Shown in pieces: positions 25,403-33,241 of a stretch of DNA of 64,000 nt. Made by a program: the position numbers and the translations under genes. Source of the DNA: Poriferisodalis sp965262965 (GTDB taxonomy: Bacteria; Actinomycetota; Acidimicrobiia; Acidimicrobiales; Poriferisodalaceae); assembly GCF_965262965.1 (NCBI RefSeq), contig NZ_OZ253573.1:1736001-1800000 (forward strand), read 5' to 3'. The notes under the pieces were generated by a model, which saw only the letters and a program-made list of their open reading frames with translations, was not told where the DNA came from and made no database searches. Positions within the stretch are counted from its first letter, which is position 1, and each line of letters opens with the position of its first letter.

Positions 25403-26843
25403 GGCTCTTCTCATCGAAGCTGGGACTTGGGTGATGTGAGGGTCCACCGTTGAGGGAGGGGCCTCGCCGATTCTTGTGACTCGTTGAACAGTCCAAGACT
25501 CGGGAGGCCCCTGGTGGTTGAAGCTAGTTCTGTGGTGTTGCTGGGCGCGGATTGCGTGGAGATCACGCGGGTTCGTGTCGATGGCGGCGAGACCGTGCTG
25601 TGGGTGCAGACCCCCGACGCGCAGAGAGTTTTGTGTGGGGCGTGCGGTGTGCGGGCGCGTTCGAAGGGCCGTCGGGAGGTGCGGCTGCGCGACGCGCCGG
25701 GTCGCGATGGCGGGGTGTGCGAGGTGCGGTGGCGCAAGCGCATCTGGTGGTGCCCGAACGCGGGGTGCGAGACGCGCACGTGGACTGAGGAGTGCGAGCT
25801 GGCCGCGCCGCGGCGGGTCCTGACTTGCCGGGCTGAGCAGTGGGCCGCCGCTCGCCTGGAAGCGGTGGAAGGCAGTGTGGCGTCGACGGCTCGCCGGCTG
25901 GGGGTGGCGTGGGCCACGGTGTGGTCCGCGGTCGCTGCTTGGGCATGCCAGGTCGTCGGCGATCCCGGTCGGGTGGGGCCGGTGGCTCGGCTGGGGCTCG
26001 ACGAGACCGTGATGCGCTCAGCGTCGCGGCTGGCGCGTCGCCGCTATGTGTCCGCCGCTGTCGATGCGGCCACCGGGCAGGTCATCGACATCTTCGACGG
26101 CCGCAACGCCGCTGACCTGCACAGATGGCTCGAACAGCAGCCCGCCGGGTGGCTAGCGGCCATCGAGGTCGTGTGCTGTGACCCCCACGAGGGCTACCGC
26201 AGCGGCATCACACGCGCACGCCGCGACACGCACCTGAGCGACAGCGTGAAGATCGCAGCCGACGCGTTCGGGATCGTGCGCCTCGCGAACCAGGCGCTCG
26301 ACGGCGCCCGCCGACGCGTCCACAACGAGACCACCGGGCACCGAGGCCGCAAACGCGACCCGCTCTACCATGCTCGCAAGCTGCTGCTCACCGGCGCCGA
26401 ACGGCTCGACGCCGCCGGGTGGGACAAGATGCTCGCAGCGCTCGACGCAGCCGACCCCACCGACGAGATCCGCGAGTGCTGGGTCGCCAAAGAACACGTC
26501 CGCGACATCTTCCGCGCCGACGATCCCCTCGACGCGCAACAGCATCTCAACGAAGCGATCGCCTGGTGCGAGCACCCCAGCGCCCCGCCCGAGCTCGCCA
26601 CCCTGGCCCGCACGCTGCGCCGCTGGCACACCGAGATCGCAACCGCCGTGCGCACCCGCACCAGCAACGCACGAACCGAAGCAGCCAACGCCCGCATCAA
26701 AGACGTCAAACGCTCAGCACGCGGCTTCCGCAACCTCCGCAACTACCGGCTCCGCATACTGCTCGCCGCCGGCCGCCAACCATGCCAAACTCAACCCGTC
26801 ACTCCAATCCGAACCCGACGTCCCAGCTTGGTTGCGTAGAGCC
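25403..26843. mobile_element. ISL3-family insertion sequence with 8-bp target duplication
   Basis: 1441 bases beginning ggctcttctcatcgaagctg and ending, on the other strand, ggctctacgcaaccaagctg. The target octamer cgataaag occurs at 25395-25402 and again at 26844-26851, the duplication length expected of ISL3 elements. The insertion lies within the darT gene. A 3'-truncated second copy is at 51249-52024. Confidence 0.93.
25514..26839 (+). CDS. ISL3-family transposase
   Basis: 441 residues from GTG 25514 with a gggagg ribosome site (an open frame reaches back to 25484). N-terminal zinc-binding region (VLCGACGVRARS, WWCPNAGCETRTW), a helix-turn-helix (STARRLGVAWATVWSAVAAW), then the DDE domain (ARLGLDETVMRSASR; IEVVCCDPHEGYRSGI; RTEAANARIKDVKRSARGFR). 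The frame is intact. Confidence 0.92.
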   Translation: MVEASSVVLLGADCVEITRVRVDGGETVLWVQTPDAQRVLCGACGVRARSKGRREVRLRDAPGRDGGVCEVRWRKRIWWCPNAGCETRTWTEECELAAPRRVLTCRAEQWAAARLEAVEGSVASTARRLGVAWATVWSAVAAWACQVVGDPGRVGPVARLGLDETVMRSASRLARRRYVSAAVDAATGQVIDIFDGRNAADLHRWLEQQPAGWLAAIEVVCCDPHEGYRSGITRARRDTHLSDSVKIAADAFGIVRLANQALDGARRRVHNETTGHRGRKRDPLYHARKLLLTGAERLDAAGWDKMLAALDAADPTDEIRECWVAKEHVRDIFRADDPLDAQQHLNEAIAWCEHPSAPPELATLARTLRRWHTEIATAVRTRTSNARTEAANARIKDVKRSARGFRNLRNYRLRILLAAGRQPCQTQPVTPIRTRRPSLVA

Positions 26844-27193
26844 CGATAAAGGGATCCATGTCTCCGATGGATTTGAAGGCTTCGATGCGATGTTTCGGCC
26901 ATGCCCTCCTTCAAAATACGGAATCAAGCGCCCGTCAAGTCACCTCAAGAGCTGCCCCACAGATCTCCAGGCCGAAGTGCTCATCCAACGGTCTGTCTCT
27001 GCCAACAGCATCATTGGTTTGGTCTGCGAAACTGACAGTAATCTTCGACAGGTGAAGCAACTCCTTTTGAACTGGAAAGGAACGCCACCCGTGTGTTCCA
27101 CTCGGCCACATTTCTTTGAGCAGTCGTATGTCCGCGATCTCGTCCGAAGCGGTCACGACATTCGCATCGCAGTACGGGAAGACTAGCACACAA

Positions 27194-27895
27194 ATGGCTT
27201 CAAGACCAGTTTTTGTACCGTCTGTTAACGGCGGACTCGTCATCGAACACGCGGTTGAGTTCCAGTGGTTCCCAGGATTCGCAGTTGCCCAGAAACAGCG
27301 AAGTGTCGCCTCACTCCACCGAAGCGCTACAGAGCAATTAGGGCTTGACAAGGTGCTTGAAGTGTCGACTAAGTCAATGGACCCCTTCGGAACGAGGCTA
27401 AGCGCATTCAACCTTTCGGTTAGGATTGATGCAGAGCCTTCACCAGTGTTGCTAGAGGCCGCATACCAGGGTTCAAAAGTCTTCGAATCCCAAGATCCTT
27501 TGACGCATCTATACCGATGGAATGATGGACGTGAAGTGAAACGATTCATGCGCGCGTATTCCAAAGACCGTTTAGTGCGGTTTGAATTCTGTGGATATAG
27601 TTGGCCGTTGGAGCCTCGGACAGCATTCTACGATTGGCTCTACCTCAACAGCCTCCGCGAACTCACCGACCAAGATGATGACGTCAATCGAGTGCTGCAT
27701 CACTTCGACGCTTTCACTGATATCGAATTCAATCCCGATAAGTCATTCAATTGTCAAGCGAGATCGTGTGCATTGTATGTGGCGCTTGAGAAGAGCGGAG
27801 ATCTCGCGCTCGCTCTTACTAACCCCGACACATTCATTGAGTTGCTGACGACGCACGGGTATGGAGTCGAACCAAGCCAGAATCGACTCCTCTAG
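27194..27895 (+). CDS. darG: DarT1-associated NADAR antitoxin family protein
   Basis: A 233-residue protein from ATG 27194, 7 bases after the darT stop. RPVFVPSVNGGLVIEHAVEF, FPGFAVAQKQRSVASLH, LEAAYQGSKVFE, TAFYDWLYLNSLRE and FTDIEFNPDKSFNCQARSCA are the hallmarks of the family found beside DarT1 toxins, where a NADAR-type glycosidase removes ADP-ribose from DNA. The gene is intact although its toxin partner is broken by ISL3. Base composition here is clearly more AT-rich than in the flanking catabolic genes, suggesting transfer from another genome. Confidence 0.82.
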   Translation: MASRPVFVPSVNGGLVIEHAVEFQWFPGFAVAQKQRSVASLHRSATEQLGLDKVLEVSTKSMDPFGTRLSAFNLSVRIDAEPSPVLLEAAYQGSKVFESQDPLTHLYRWNDGREVKRFMRAYSKDRLVRFEFCGYSWPLEPRTAFYDWLYLNSLRELTDQDDDVNRVLHHFDAFTDIEFNPDKSFNCQARSCALYVALEKSGDLALALTNPDTFIELLTTHGYGVEPSQNRLL

Positions 27896-28001
27896 ACAGG
27901 TCGACTTACCCCACTGCCACTGTTCTCAATCGTCCATCAGGATTTCCTCTTACGAGAAACCTCGGCTGTCAATATGGACCTTCACGATTGACGCTGTCGG
28001 C

Positions 28002-28427
28002 TCACGCGGAGACGACGGCGAGTCCTTCGCGTTCGGCTGCTTCGGTGAGGCGTTGGTCCAGGCTCACGAACTGCAACGGAGCACCGAGTTGGTCTTGAAC
28101 ATGCAATGCGGCGCCGAGCTGGGCGGCGTCGGCAGCGCGAAGCGGATGCCGTGCCAGCACCGAGGTCGCACGCGACCGCACGGCCAGCACCTCGACCACT
28201 TCGTGCCATGTAGCGCTGAACCCGTCCAAGCGGCTCATGATGGCGCGGCGCTGCTCCCGCGAGAGATCGCCCTCACGCGTTCGCCGCTCCACGGCGCTTG
28301 CGATCTCGACACGCGTCCATGCCCACGTTGCGATGACACTGTCCTCGCCCAGCCACGACCGCACCACCTCAGACGTCGCTTCGCCAAACAAGAGCGGCAC
28401 CAGCGCCGAGGTGTCCCAGTACCTCAC
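28002..28427 (-). CDS. vapC: VapC-type PIN-domain toxin, copy 1
   Basis: A 141-residue PIN-domain RNase. WDTSALVPLLFGE holds the first acidic residue, RVEIASAVERR the second, and LRAADAAQLGAAL plus FVSLDQRLTEAAEREGLAVV the last ones. VapC toxins cut tRNA or rRNA. Overlaps vapB by 4 bases. A second copy, at 48099-48524, differs only at the extreme C-terminus, where the repeat ends. Confidence 0.92.
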   Translation of the reverse strand: MRYWDTSALVPLLFGEATSEVVRSWLGEDSVIATWAWTRVEIASAVERRTREGDLSREQRRAIMSRLDGFSATWHEVVEVLAVRSRATSVLARHPLRAADAAQLGAALHVQDQLGAPLQFVSLDQRLTEAAEREGLAVVSA

Positions 28428-28872
28428 ACACGATCCTCTCTTTCGGCGGCCAACGCTTCGGTGAGGCTGGTCGGGACCTGCAAGGGAGGCTCGTCGAGCA
28501 TGTCCGCGGCATCTCCGTGTCCCGCCCGCAGCACACCCGAGGTGATCAAACGGCTCAGGTGCTCGTCCTCGGGCTCAGCGGGCGGCACGAGCCTTGCGAC
28601 CGGCGTGCCGCGATCAGTCACCTGTATCTCGCCGCCTCGTCGCACTTCGCGCAGATAGCGCGACAGATTCGCCTTCAACTCCGAAACGGACACTGCGCCA
28701 GCACTCATATGACCACACTAGTCAGCGCAATACAACCTGAAAGGTCAGCAACGGCTCTAAGGAGACGCATGCCGCGTGGCGAGACGGCGGGAGCGCAACC
28801 GGCCGTGAGTGTCATGCAAGCGCGTGATCTGTCGGTGCGGCGGGGATGGCATCCATGCTGTCGCGGACGTCG
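28018..28872. repeat. Long direct repeat R1, copy A (carries vapBC)
   Basis: About 855 bases matching 48115-48969 with a few substitutions. It covers vapC, vapB, their upstream region and the beginning of the small conserved gene's 3' end. In copy A it ends abruptly at gacgtcg, where an XRE antitoxin remnant begins; in copy B the small gene continues. The breakpoint marks a recombination junction. Confidence 0.85.
28424..28708 (-). CDS. vapB: VapB/Phd-family antitoxin, copy 1
   Basis: A 94-residue antitoxin of the Phd/YefM fold: VSVSELKANLSRYLREVRRG then VTDRGTPVARLVPP, with an acidic C-terminal tail that would cap the PIN toxin. First gene of the vapBC pair. The same protein is encoded at 48521-48805. 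Confidence 0.92.
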   Translation of the reverse strand: MSAGAVSVSELKANLSRYLREVRRGGEIQVTDRGTPVARLVPPAEPEDEHLSRLITSGVLRAGHGDAADMLDEPPLQVPTSLTEALAAEREDRV

Positions 28873-28873
28873 G

Positions 28874-28963
28874 CTGCTGTCGACGCTGCGCTCGTTCGTG
28901 CGTGCCACAGGCGGCGACCTCCACCTGATCGCCACCTATCCCGACGCAGAACCCGTGCGGCGG
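28874..28963 (+). pseudogene. C-terminal remnant of an XRE/HigA-like antitoxin, copy 1
   Basis: Plus-strand codons read LLSTLRSFVRATGGDLHLIA then TYPDAEPVRR. This is the typical C-terminus of HigA/XRE-type antitoxins (TLRSYV.A.GG.L.L.A.FPD..PV). Everything upstream is missing and replaced by repeat R1. A second remnant lies at 53789-53878. Confidence 0.6.
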
Positions 28964-29460
28964 ATGTCTTTCATCATCAGGAGCAGATGCAGGGGGTCAG
29001 TTGGGGACGGCTCGAACTCCGGGATCAGATGCAGGTAGAAGGCTCGGGCGTCGTCGGATTCGGTGTGAATCAGCAGGCCCCGGCAGCCGATAGTCCGTCC
29101 CGCAGCCGACGCTCGCCTCATGACGTCTGCCAAGAGTCCTGCCCCCAGCCCCTGCCCTTCGTGGCTGGTCGACACTCCGAGCCGCGCGAGCAATGCGACC
29201 GGCTGCGGACACTTGCCGGCACCGGCGCGCAGCCTGTCGGGCGCGTCGCTGGGGGAAATGCTCGCCATGCACCAGGCGTAGTAAGCGACCACCTCGACGC
29301 GGTCGGCGGGCGTGACCACGAACACCCGTGTCGTGCCGGTCGCATGGGCCTGGCGGCCAAGACGTCGAAGCCAGCGCGTCTGCGCAGCGGATCGGCAGGC
29401 GAAGCCCGAAACGTCGTCCGCAGATTCCAGCAGGCGAGGCGACCGGTACCCGGTCGTCAC
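28936..29460 (-). CDS. tacT: TacT-like GNAT acetyltransferase toxin, copy 1
   Basis: 174 residues from GTG 29460, the usual size. The GNAT core is present: VFVVTPADRVEVVAYYAWC, then VALLARLGVSTSHEGQGLGA (acetyl-CoA loop Q-G-x-G-A) and LLADVMRRASAAGRTIG, ending ARAFYLHLIPEFEPSPTDPL. TacT toxins acetylate charged tRNAs and block translation. The start overlaps the tacA stop (GTGA). An open frame runs further upstream, but the overlap fixes this start. Confidence 0.88.
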   Translation of the reverse strand: MTTGYRSPRLLESADDVSGFACRSAAQTRWLRRLGRQAHATGTTRVFVVTPADRVEVVAYYAWCMASISPSDAPDRLRAGAGKCPQPVALLARLGVSTSHEGQGLGAGLLADVMRRASAAGRTIGCRGLLIHTESDDARAFYLHLIPEFEPSPTDPLHLLLMMKDIRRTGSASG

Positions 29461-29744
29461 TCTTCGACGAACGGCGACGGGCGGGACATGAGCGACCGCA
29501 AGCCGACGAGCTCGCGGGCAGGCCGCCGGTTCAGCTCGTCCCACGCACGACGACCGTCGTCATCGAGCGCAAATTCAGTCCGGTCCACCAGCGCATCATG
29601 AGCCGCGATGCAAAGGCTGCTCAACACGAAATCGCTCAGCAGCACACCCGTGGCGGCCACCGCCTCGTCGATGAGCCGACGCTCGTCGGGCGTCATGCGC
29701 ACCTCGAGGCGTGCGCTCCGCACCCGGTTCACTGTGTCTGCCAT
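29457..29744 (-). CDS. tacA: DUF1778 (TacA-like) antitoxin, copy 1
   Basis: 95 residues from ATG 29744: RSARLEVRMTPDERRLIDEA, VAATGVLLSDFVLSSLCIAA, a ribbon-helix-helix DUF1778 protein, with an acidic C-terminal part (EFALDDDGRRAWDEL) that would wrap the GNAT toxin. Promoter-proximal and overlapping tacT by 4 bases. Confidence 0.9.
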   Translation of the reverse strand: MADTVNRVRSARLEVRMTPDERRLIDEAVAATGVLLSDFVLSSLCIAAHDALVDRTEFALDDDGRRAWDELNRRPARELVGLRSLMSRPSPFVEE

Positions 29745-29908
29745 GGCGCCCGCTCCCGTCCCGCTCCACCGTGCTCGACAGTGTACGGCCATCATCCGGC
29801 CACACTGAGGACGACGATACCGCCACTGATCGGGCCAGTGGCTTGATTCTCGTGGCAACGCTGACGTGAGCACGCTCACGGTGCTGCCCGACGGCGACAA
29901 CTTGCGTC

Positions 29909-30235
29909 TCATCGGTCTTGGTTCAGGTCGCCCAGGATCGTTTCGAGGCCTTGCGCCCAGGCGAGGAGACTGACCACATCGACCCAGTCACCCCGCTCGA
30001 AGTAGAACCAGCCGCACGAAAAACGCGCCAGCCGACGGGACCGCAGGCCATCGATGCCGCATATCTCGCCAATCCGCGGCGAGCCCGCGCCGGGCATGCA
30101 TTCGATGTCTCGCAACGCTTCGATCGCTGCATCGAAGAAGCGTCGACCGAGGCCATCGCCGCCCTCCGACCTGTAGCACTCGCTTCGCTCGACCAAATCA
30201 GCCTCGGCGAGCGGGCGCAGGCGGATGCCTGTCAC
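29909..30235 (-). CDS. parE: ParE-family toxin (intact copy)
   Basis: A 108-residue RelE/ParE-fold protein: LRPLAEADLVERSECYRSEG, GRRFFDAAIEALRDIECMPG, then RRLARFSCGWFYFERGDWVD and VVSLLAWAQGLETIL. Related toxins poison gyrase or cut mRNA. It overlaps parD by 4 bases. Two other parE copies in the window are broken (44355-44520 and 54824-54986). Confidence 0.88.
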   Translation of the reverse strand: MTGIRLRPLAEADLVERSECYRSEGGDGLGRRFFDAAIEALRDIECMPGAGSPRIGEICGIDGLRSRRLARFSCGWFYFERGDWVDVVSLLAWAQGLETILGDLNQDR

Positions 30236-30483
30236 ACGGCTCGGCCGAGCGCCCGCGCACGCAATTCGTCGACGACCTCGGACGTCAACGGGCGACCCTC
30301 GCCCGACTCGAGCCCGTCAGCGATCAGCATGCGGAAGCGACGTGCTTCCTCAGCCTGCTGATCGCGCCGGATGAGGTCACGCAGGTACTCGCTGGTGTTG
30401 CCGTACTCTCCACCCCGCACGCGCTCATCGATGTAGCTCCGCATCGAGGGGGGAAGCGCAAAGCTCATGGTGTTCCGGCTCAC
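30232..30483 (-). CDS. parD: ParD-family antitoxin, copy 1
   Basis: Up to 83 residues (GTG 30483, or ATG 30468): MSFALPPSMRSYIDERVRGG then EYGNTSEYLRDLIRRDQQAE, a ribbon-helix-helix ParD with a C-terminal toxin-binding arm. A 19-base palindrome lies 18 bases upstream. Nearly identical copies occur at 44517 and 54983. Confidence 0.92.
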   Translation of the reverse strand: MSRNTMSFALPPSMRSYIDERVRGGEYGNTSEYLRDLIRRDQQAEEARRFRMLIADGLESGEGRPLTSEVVDELRARALGRAV

Positions 30484-30767
30484 CTCGCCAGTCTGCCGGT
30501 GTTAACAACAGTTGTCAACATACTGTCGCGGACGTCGACGACCCGCAATCCGGAGACCGCGCTCACGTCTCGAATTGCCTGCTGGATGGCATCCCAGCGA
30601 GTCGGGGCTTCGCGGTCGAACTCGACGGTGCGGTGGCCGATGCTGGCGTCGGTGCAGCCCGCCTCGTAGAGCGTTTCGAGACTGTCATTGTCAAGCAGGT
30701 CAAGCCCCTCGGTGACCAGCACGAAGTGATGGACCGGGCTGCGTTCCGTCGAATACCGCTGAGTCAT
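30480..30767 (-). CDS. Small conserved protein of unknown function, copy 1
   Basis: 95 residues from ATG 30767. Core: HHFVLVTEGLDLLDNDSLET, LYEAGCTDASIGHRTVEFDR, EAPTRWDAIQQAIRDVSAVS, GLRVVDV. The core recurs at 48909, 53499 and 57562. I do not recognise a named family; the EAGC.DA and EFDREA segments recall small proteins found next to toxin genes, often followed by a helix-turn-helix that is absent here. In this copy the last 14 residues come from the parD operator region, so its 3' end is chimeric. Confidence 0.65.
   Translation of the reverse strand: MTQRYSTERSPVHHFVLVTEGLDLLDNDSLETLYEAGCTDASIGHRTVEFDREAPTRWDAIQQAIRDVSAVSGLRVVDVRDSMLTTVVNTGRLAR
30501..30519. promoter_or_regulatory. parD operator palindrome, copy 1
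   Basis: gttaacaac-a-gttgtcaac upstream of parD, a 9+1+9 inverted repeat with one mismatch. The same element is at 44786-44804 and, less perfectly, at 55252-55270, always at the same distance from parD, so it is the likely ParD binding site. Confidence 0.7.
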
Positions 30768-30841
30768 GGCCCCTCGCCGATTCGCCGGCACCGCCGTGCG
30801 CCATCGCACTCTACGCGCCTCGTTGCCACCGCTTCGAGGCG

Positions 30842-30946
30842 TGCCGGGCGGCCGACGAACTGGCGATCCACCACGTCCGGACCGTGGAACACCGCTTCCT
30901 CAAGGCGTACTCGCACTGCCCGCGCCCGCCGCCGCAAGTATGTGCC
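30842..30946 (+). pseudogene. Short LLM-oxidoreductase remnant
   Basis: Codons read CRAADELAIHHVRTVEHRFL and KAYSHCPRP, a diverged version of residues about 29-60 of the LLM proteins at 32519 and 60761 (ADELGFDHVWAVEHHFLEEY). It has no start or continuation and lies at the 3' edge of the AAA/DUF4143 gene. Confidence 0.65.
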
Positions 30947-30949
30947 GGC

Positions 30950-32230
30950 TCAGGGGCCGAGGGTGGTGATGGGGACGACCGCTACTCCGTCGGGACGGTC
31001 GTAGGCATAGCCGAACGCCGTCAGCACCACCAGCTTCGTCGGCTGCCCGACGATGGAGGTGTCCACTCGATCACGCAGTTTGAGGAGATTGCCTGCCGCC
31101 TCGTCGATGGCGGCCGTCCCGCCGAGCTTGACTTCGGCTGCGAGCCACTCTCCCGCACCGTTCTCGACGATGGCGTCCACCTCCAGCCCTGTGTTGTCCC
31201 GATAGTGCAGAACTTCGCCGTCGTGCACCGATGCGTAAACCCGCAGGTCGCGCACGACGAGAGACTCAAAGAGCAACCCGAAGAAACCGAGATCGGCGAG
31301 CAGCCGTTCCGGCCCAGCGCGCAGAGCCGCCACGGCCAACGACGGGTCGACGAAGTGCCGCTTGGGGGCCGAGCGCAGCCGCGACCGCGACCGCAGCCGC
31401 ACCGACCATGCCGGCTGGTCCTCGACGACGAAAATGCGCTCAAGATCGTCTAGGTAGCCCCGCACGGTGTTCGTGTCCAACGGATTCTCGCCGCCCGCGT
31501 CGGCTGCCAGCGTTGCCATCGACACCTCGGAGGCCACATTGCGCGCGAGCGACCGGAGCAATTGCCGAAATCGGGCCGGGTCGCGCCGTCGGCCGCCGCC
31601 GTTGGCAATCTCAACCCGTCTCGTCTCGTCGAGATGATCACGAACGAACCTCAGCGCCTCCGTCAGTTCGGCACCGAGCATTCCGGGCCAGCCTCCACGG
31701 CAGACCGCGTCGACGATGTGATCCAGCGTCAGGCCCACAGACGATCCCACCGCGTCCTCGGCGCGCAGCAGCCCGCCCAACGACACCTCCCCTGTGGACA
31801 GCCCGGTCTCGAACAGCGACATTGGCCGCATGTGGATACGCGACACCCGGCCTGCGCCGGTGTGTCGCGAGACATCGTCGGCGGGCACGGCGGAACCGGT
31901 GAGTATGAACCTGCCCGGCCGGCCGCCGTCGTCGCTCGCCCGTCGAAGATGGTTCCAGATCTCGGGAGCGACCTGCCATTCGTCGAACAGGCGGGGCTCA
32001 GGGCCTTCGATCAGGCGCTTGGGCTCGACGCGTGCGAGTTCGACTGCAACGGGGTCGGTGTCGAACAGCACCTCGCTCGCGGCTTGTTGGCGTGCAGAGG
32101 CCGTCTTGCCGCACGCGCGCACGCCCTCCACGACCACGCAAGGCGCCGAACGGAGCCGTTGTGCCAGCAGAGCGTCCACAATCCGCGGCTGGTACCCGGT
32201 GGCACCTGCAGCGGCTTCGGTATCAGGCAT
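30950..32230 (-). CDS. AAA ATPase with DUF4143 domain, copy 1
   Basis: 426 residues from ATG 32230 (gggaggc ribosome site). Walker A is VVVEGVRACGKTASARQ, Walker B LFDEWQVAPEIWNHLRRA, sensor FILTGSAVP, then the DUF4143 region with NTVRGYLDDLERIFVVEDQP, FFGLLFESLVVRDLRVYA and a nuclease-like LEVDAIVENGAGEWLAAEVK (D...ExK). Such proteins are common in accessory DNA and are of unknown role; defence or toxin-related functions have been suggested. A diverged paralogue is at 49456-50748, also next to an LLM remnant. Confidence 0.88.
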   Translation of the reverse strand: MPDTEAAAGATGYQPRIVDALLAQRLRSAPCVVVEGVRACGKTASARQQAASEVLFDTDPVAVELARVEPKRLIEGPEPRLFDEWQVAPEIWNHLRRASDDGGRPGRFILTGSAVPADDVSRHTGAGRVSRIHMRPMSLFETGLSTGEVSLGGLLRAEDAVGSSVGLTLDHIVDAVCRGGWPGMLGAELTEALRFVRDHLDETRRVEIANGGGRRRDPARFRQLLRSLARNVASEVSMATLAADAGGENPLDTNTVRGYLDDLERIFVVEDQPAWSVRLRSRSRLRSAPKRHFVDPSLAVAALRAGPERLLADLGFFGLLFESLVVRDLRVYASVHDGEVLHYRDNTGLEVDAIVENGAGEWLAAEVKLGGTAAIDEAAGNLLKLRDRVDTSIVGQPTKLVVLTAFGYAYDRPDGVAVVPITTLGP

Positions 32231-32518
32231 GCTGCCTCCCCTGCTGAACGGCCCTTCCAAGCAACCAGTCGATCCGTCTCGGCATTCCCCCACCTATCCA
32301 ATTCAGTGATTTGCAACGATTATGTTCAGTGATTTGCAAATATACCACCCAGCTATTCGCAACACACCCAAGCCATGAATTGCAACATTCATGATCCAAG
32401 AACTGCAATCCTGGGCGCTTCGACGGGGACGAGGTGTGCCGGCGTTCCAGACGGGACCCTCTTCGTTCGGCGTCGCCTCGACCGTCACGCTGGGGTGGTG
32501 CTGGGCTAGAACTGCGCA

Positions 32519-33241
32519 ATGAAGTTCGGGATCTTCTACGAGTTGTCGGTGCCGCGGCCGTTCAGCCGGGCCAACGAGTGGCTGACGTACCACAACGCGC
32601 TCGAACAGTGCCGGGTGGCCGACGAGCTGGGGTTCGACCACGTCTGGGCGGTAGAGCACCACTTCTTGGAGGAGTACTCGCACTGTCCCGCTCCCGAGGT
32701 CTTCCTGACGGCGGTTGCCGCGCAGACCCAGCGCATCCGGGTGGGCCACGGCGCGGTGGTGTGCGTGCCCGAGATGAACAACCCGATCCGGGTCGCCGAG
32801 CGGGCCGCCGCGCTCGACATCATCTCCAACGGACGCTTGGAGCTGGGCACGGCCCGGTCGAGCACATGGACCGAGCTCGGCGGATTCTGCGCCGACCCCG
32901 ACGACACCAAGAAGACGTGGGACGAGTTCGTGCGGGTAATCCCCCAGATGTGGACCAGCGACGACTTCGGCTGGGAGGGTGCCCGCTTCGAGATGCCGGC
33001 ACGCAATGTCATCCCCAAGCCGTTCCAGGAGCCGCACCCGCCGATGTGGGTGACGGTCACCACGCCAGGCACGGAACTGGACGCTGCCGAGCGGGGACTT
33101 GGCTGCCTGGGCGTGAGCGCCGCCCCGTTCGCCGAGCAGGAACGGCGCACTGCCGAGTACCACCGCCGGATTGCCAACTGCGATCCGGTCGGCAGCTTCG
33201 TGAACGACCAGGTCCACACGCTCAACTTCCTGTACTGCCAC
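32519..33241 (+). pseudogene. LLM-class flavin/F420 oxidoreductase, truncated and fused out of frame
   Basis: The first 241 codons match the full gene at 60761 closely (MKFGIFYELSVPRPFSRANE, FDHVWAVEHHFLEEYSHC, VTTPGTELDAAERGLG). After LNFLYCH the DNA switches, at 33242, to the DsbA-like gene in another frame. The C-terminal part of the LLM barrel is missing, so the enzyme is probably dead. Confidence 0.88.

Larger units (their letters stand above)
25063..27186 (+). pseudogene. darT: DarT1-type DNA ADP-ribosyltransferase toxin, split by an ISL3 insertion
   Basis: The left part (from ATG 25063) reads RRRITRLCHFTRLKLLGRII, ELMNRGQTVCRND, YYRHDGHLDYLSCSVQYPNL, WVVVLLDPNLL, the N-terminal half of DarT (formerly DUF4433). 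After SPVNAATDKG it is broken by the ISL3 element at 25403. Beyond the element (from 26852) the same frame resumes IHVSDGFEGFDAMF and reaches CPTDLQAEVLIQRSV, containing the conserved catalytic Glu region, ending at 27186. Removing the element and one 8-base duplication restores a continuous frame of about 225 codons. DarT attaches ADP-ribose to bases in single-stranded DNA as a phage-defence toxin. The split toxin cannot be made whole. Confidence 0.88.
28873..30059. repeat. Long direct repeat R2, copy A (carries tacAT and part of parE)
   Basis: About 1187 bases matching 53788-54974 with scattered substitutions. It spans the XRE remnant, tacT, tacA and the 3' part of parE. At the right end copy A continues into an intact parE, while the other copy jumps to the start of parE, deleting its middle. 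Confidence 0.85.

Noticed and set aside
27450..27490. tRNA-like bases (ggttcaaaagtcttcgaatcc)
   Set aside because: They lie inside the NADAR antitoxin gene and cannot form a cloverleaf.
28500..29050. Plus-strand frame spanning vapB and TacT ends
   Set aside because: It is antisense in both halves and arises at the R1/R2 repeat junction; only the 30-codon XRE remnant within it has homology.
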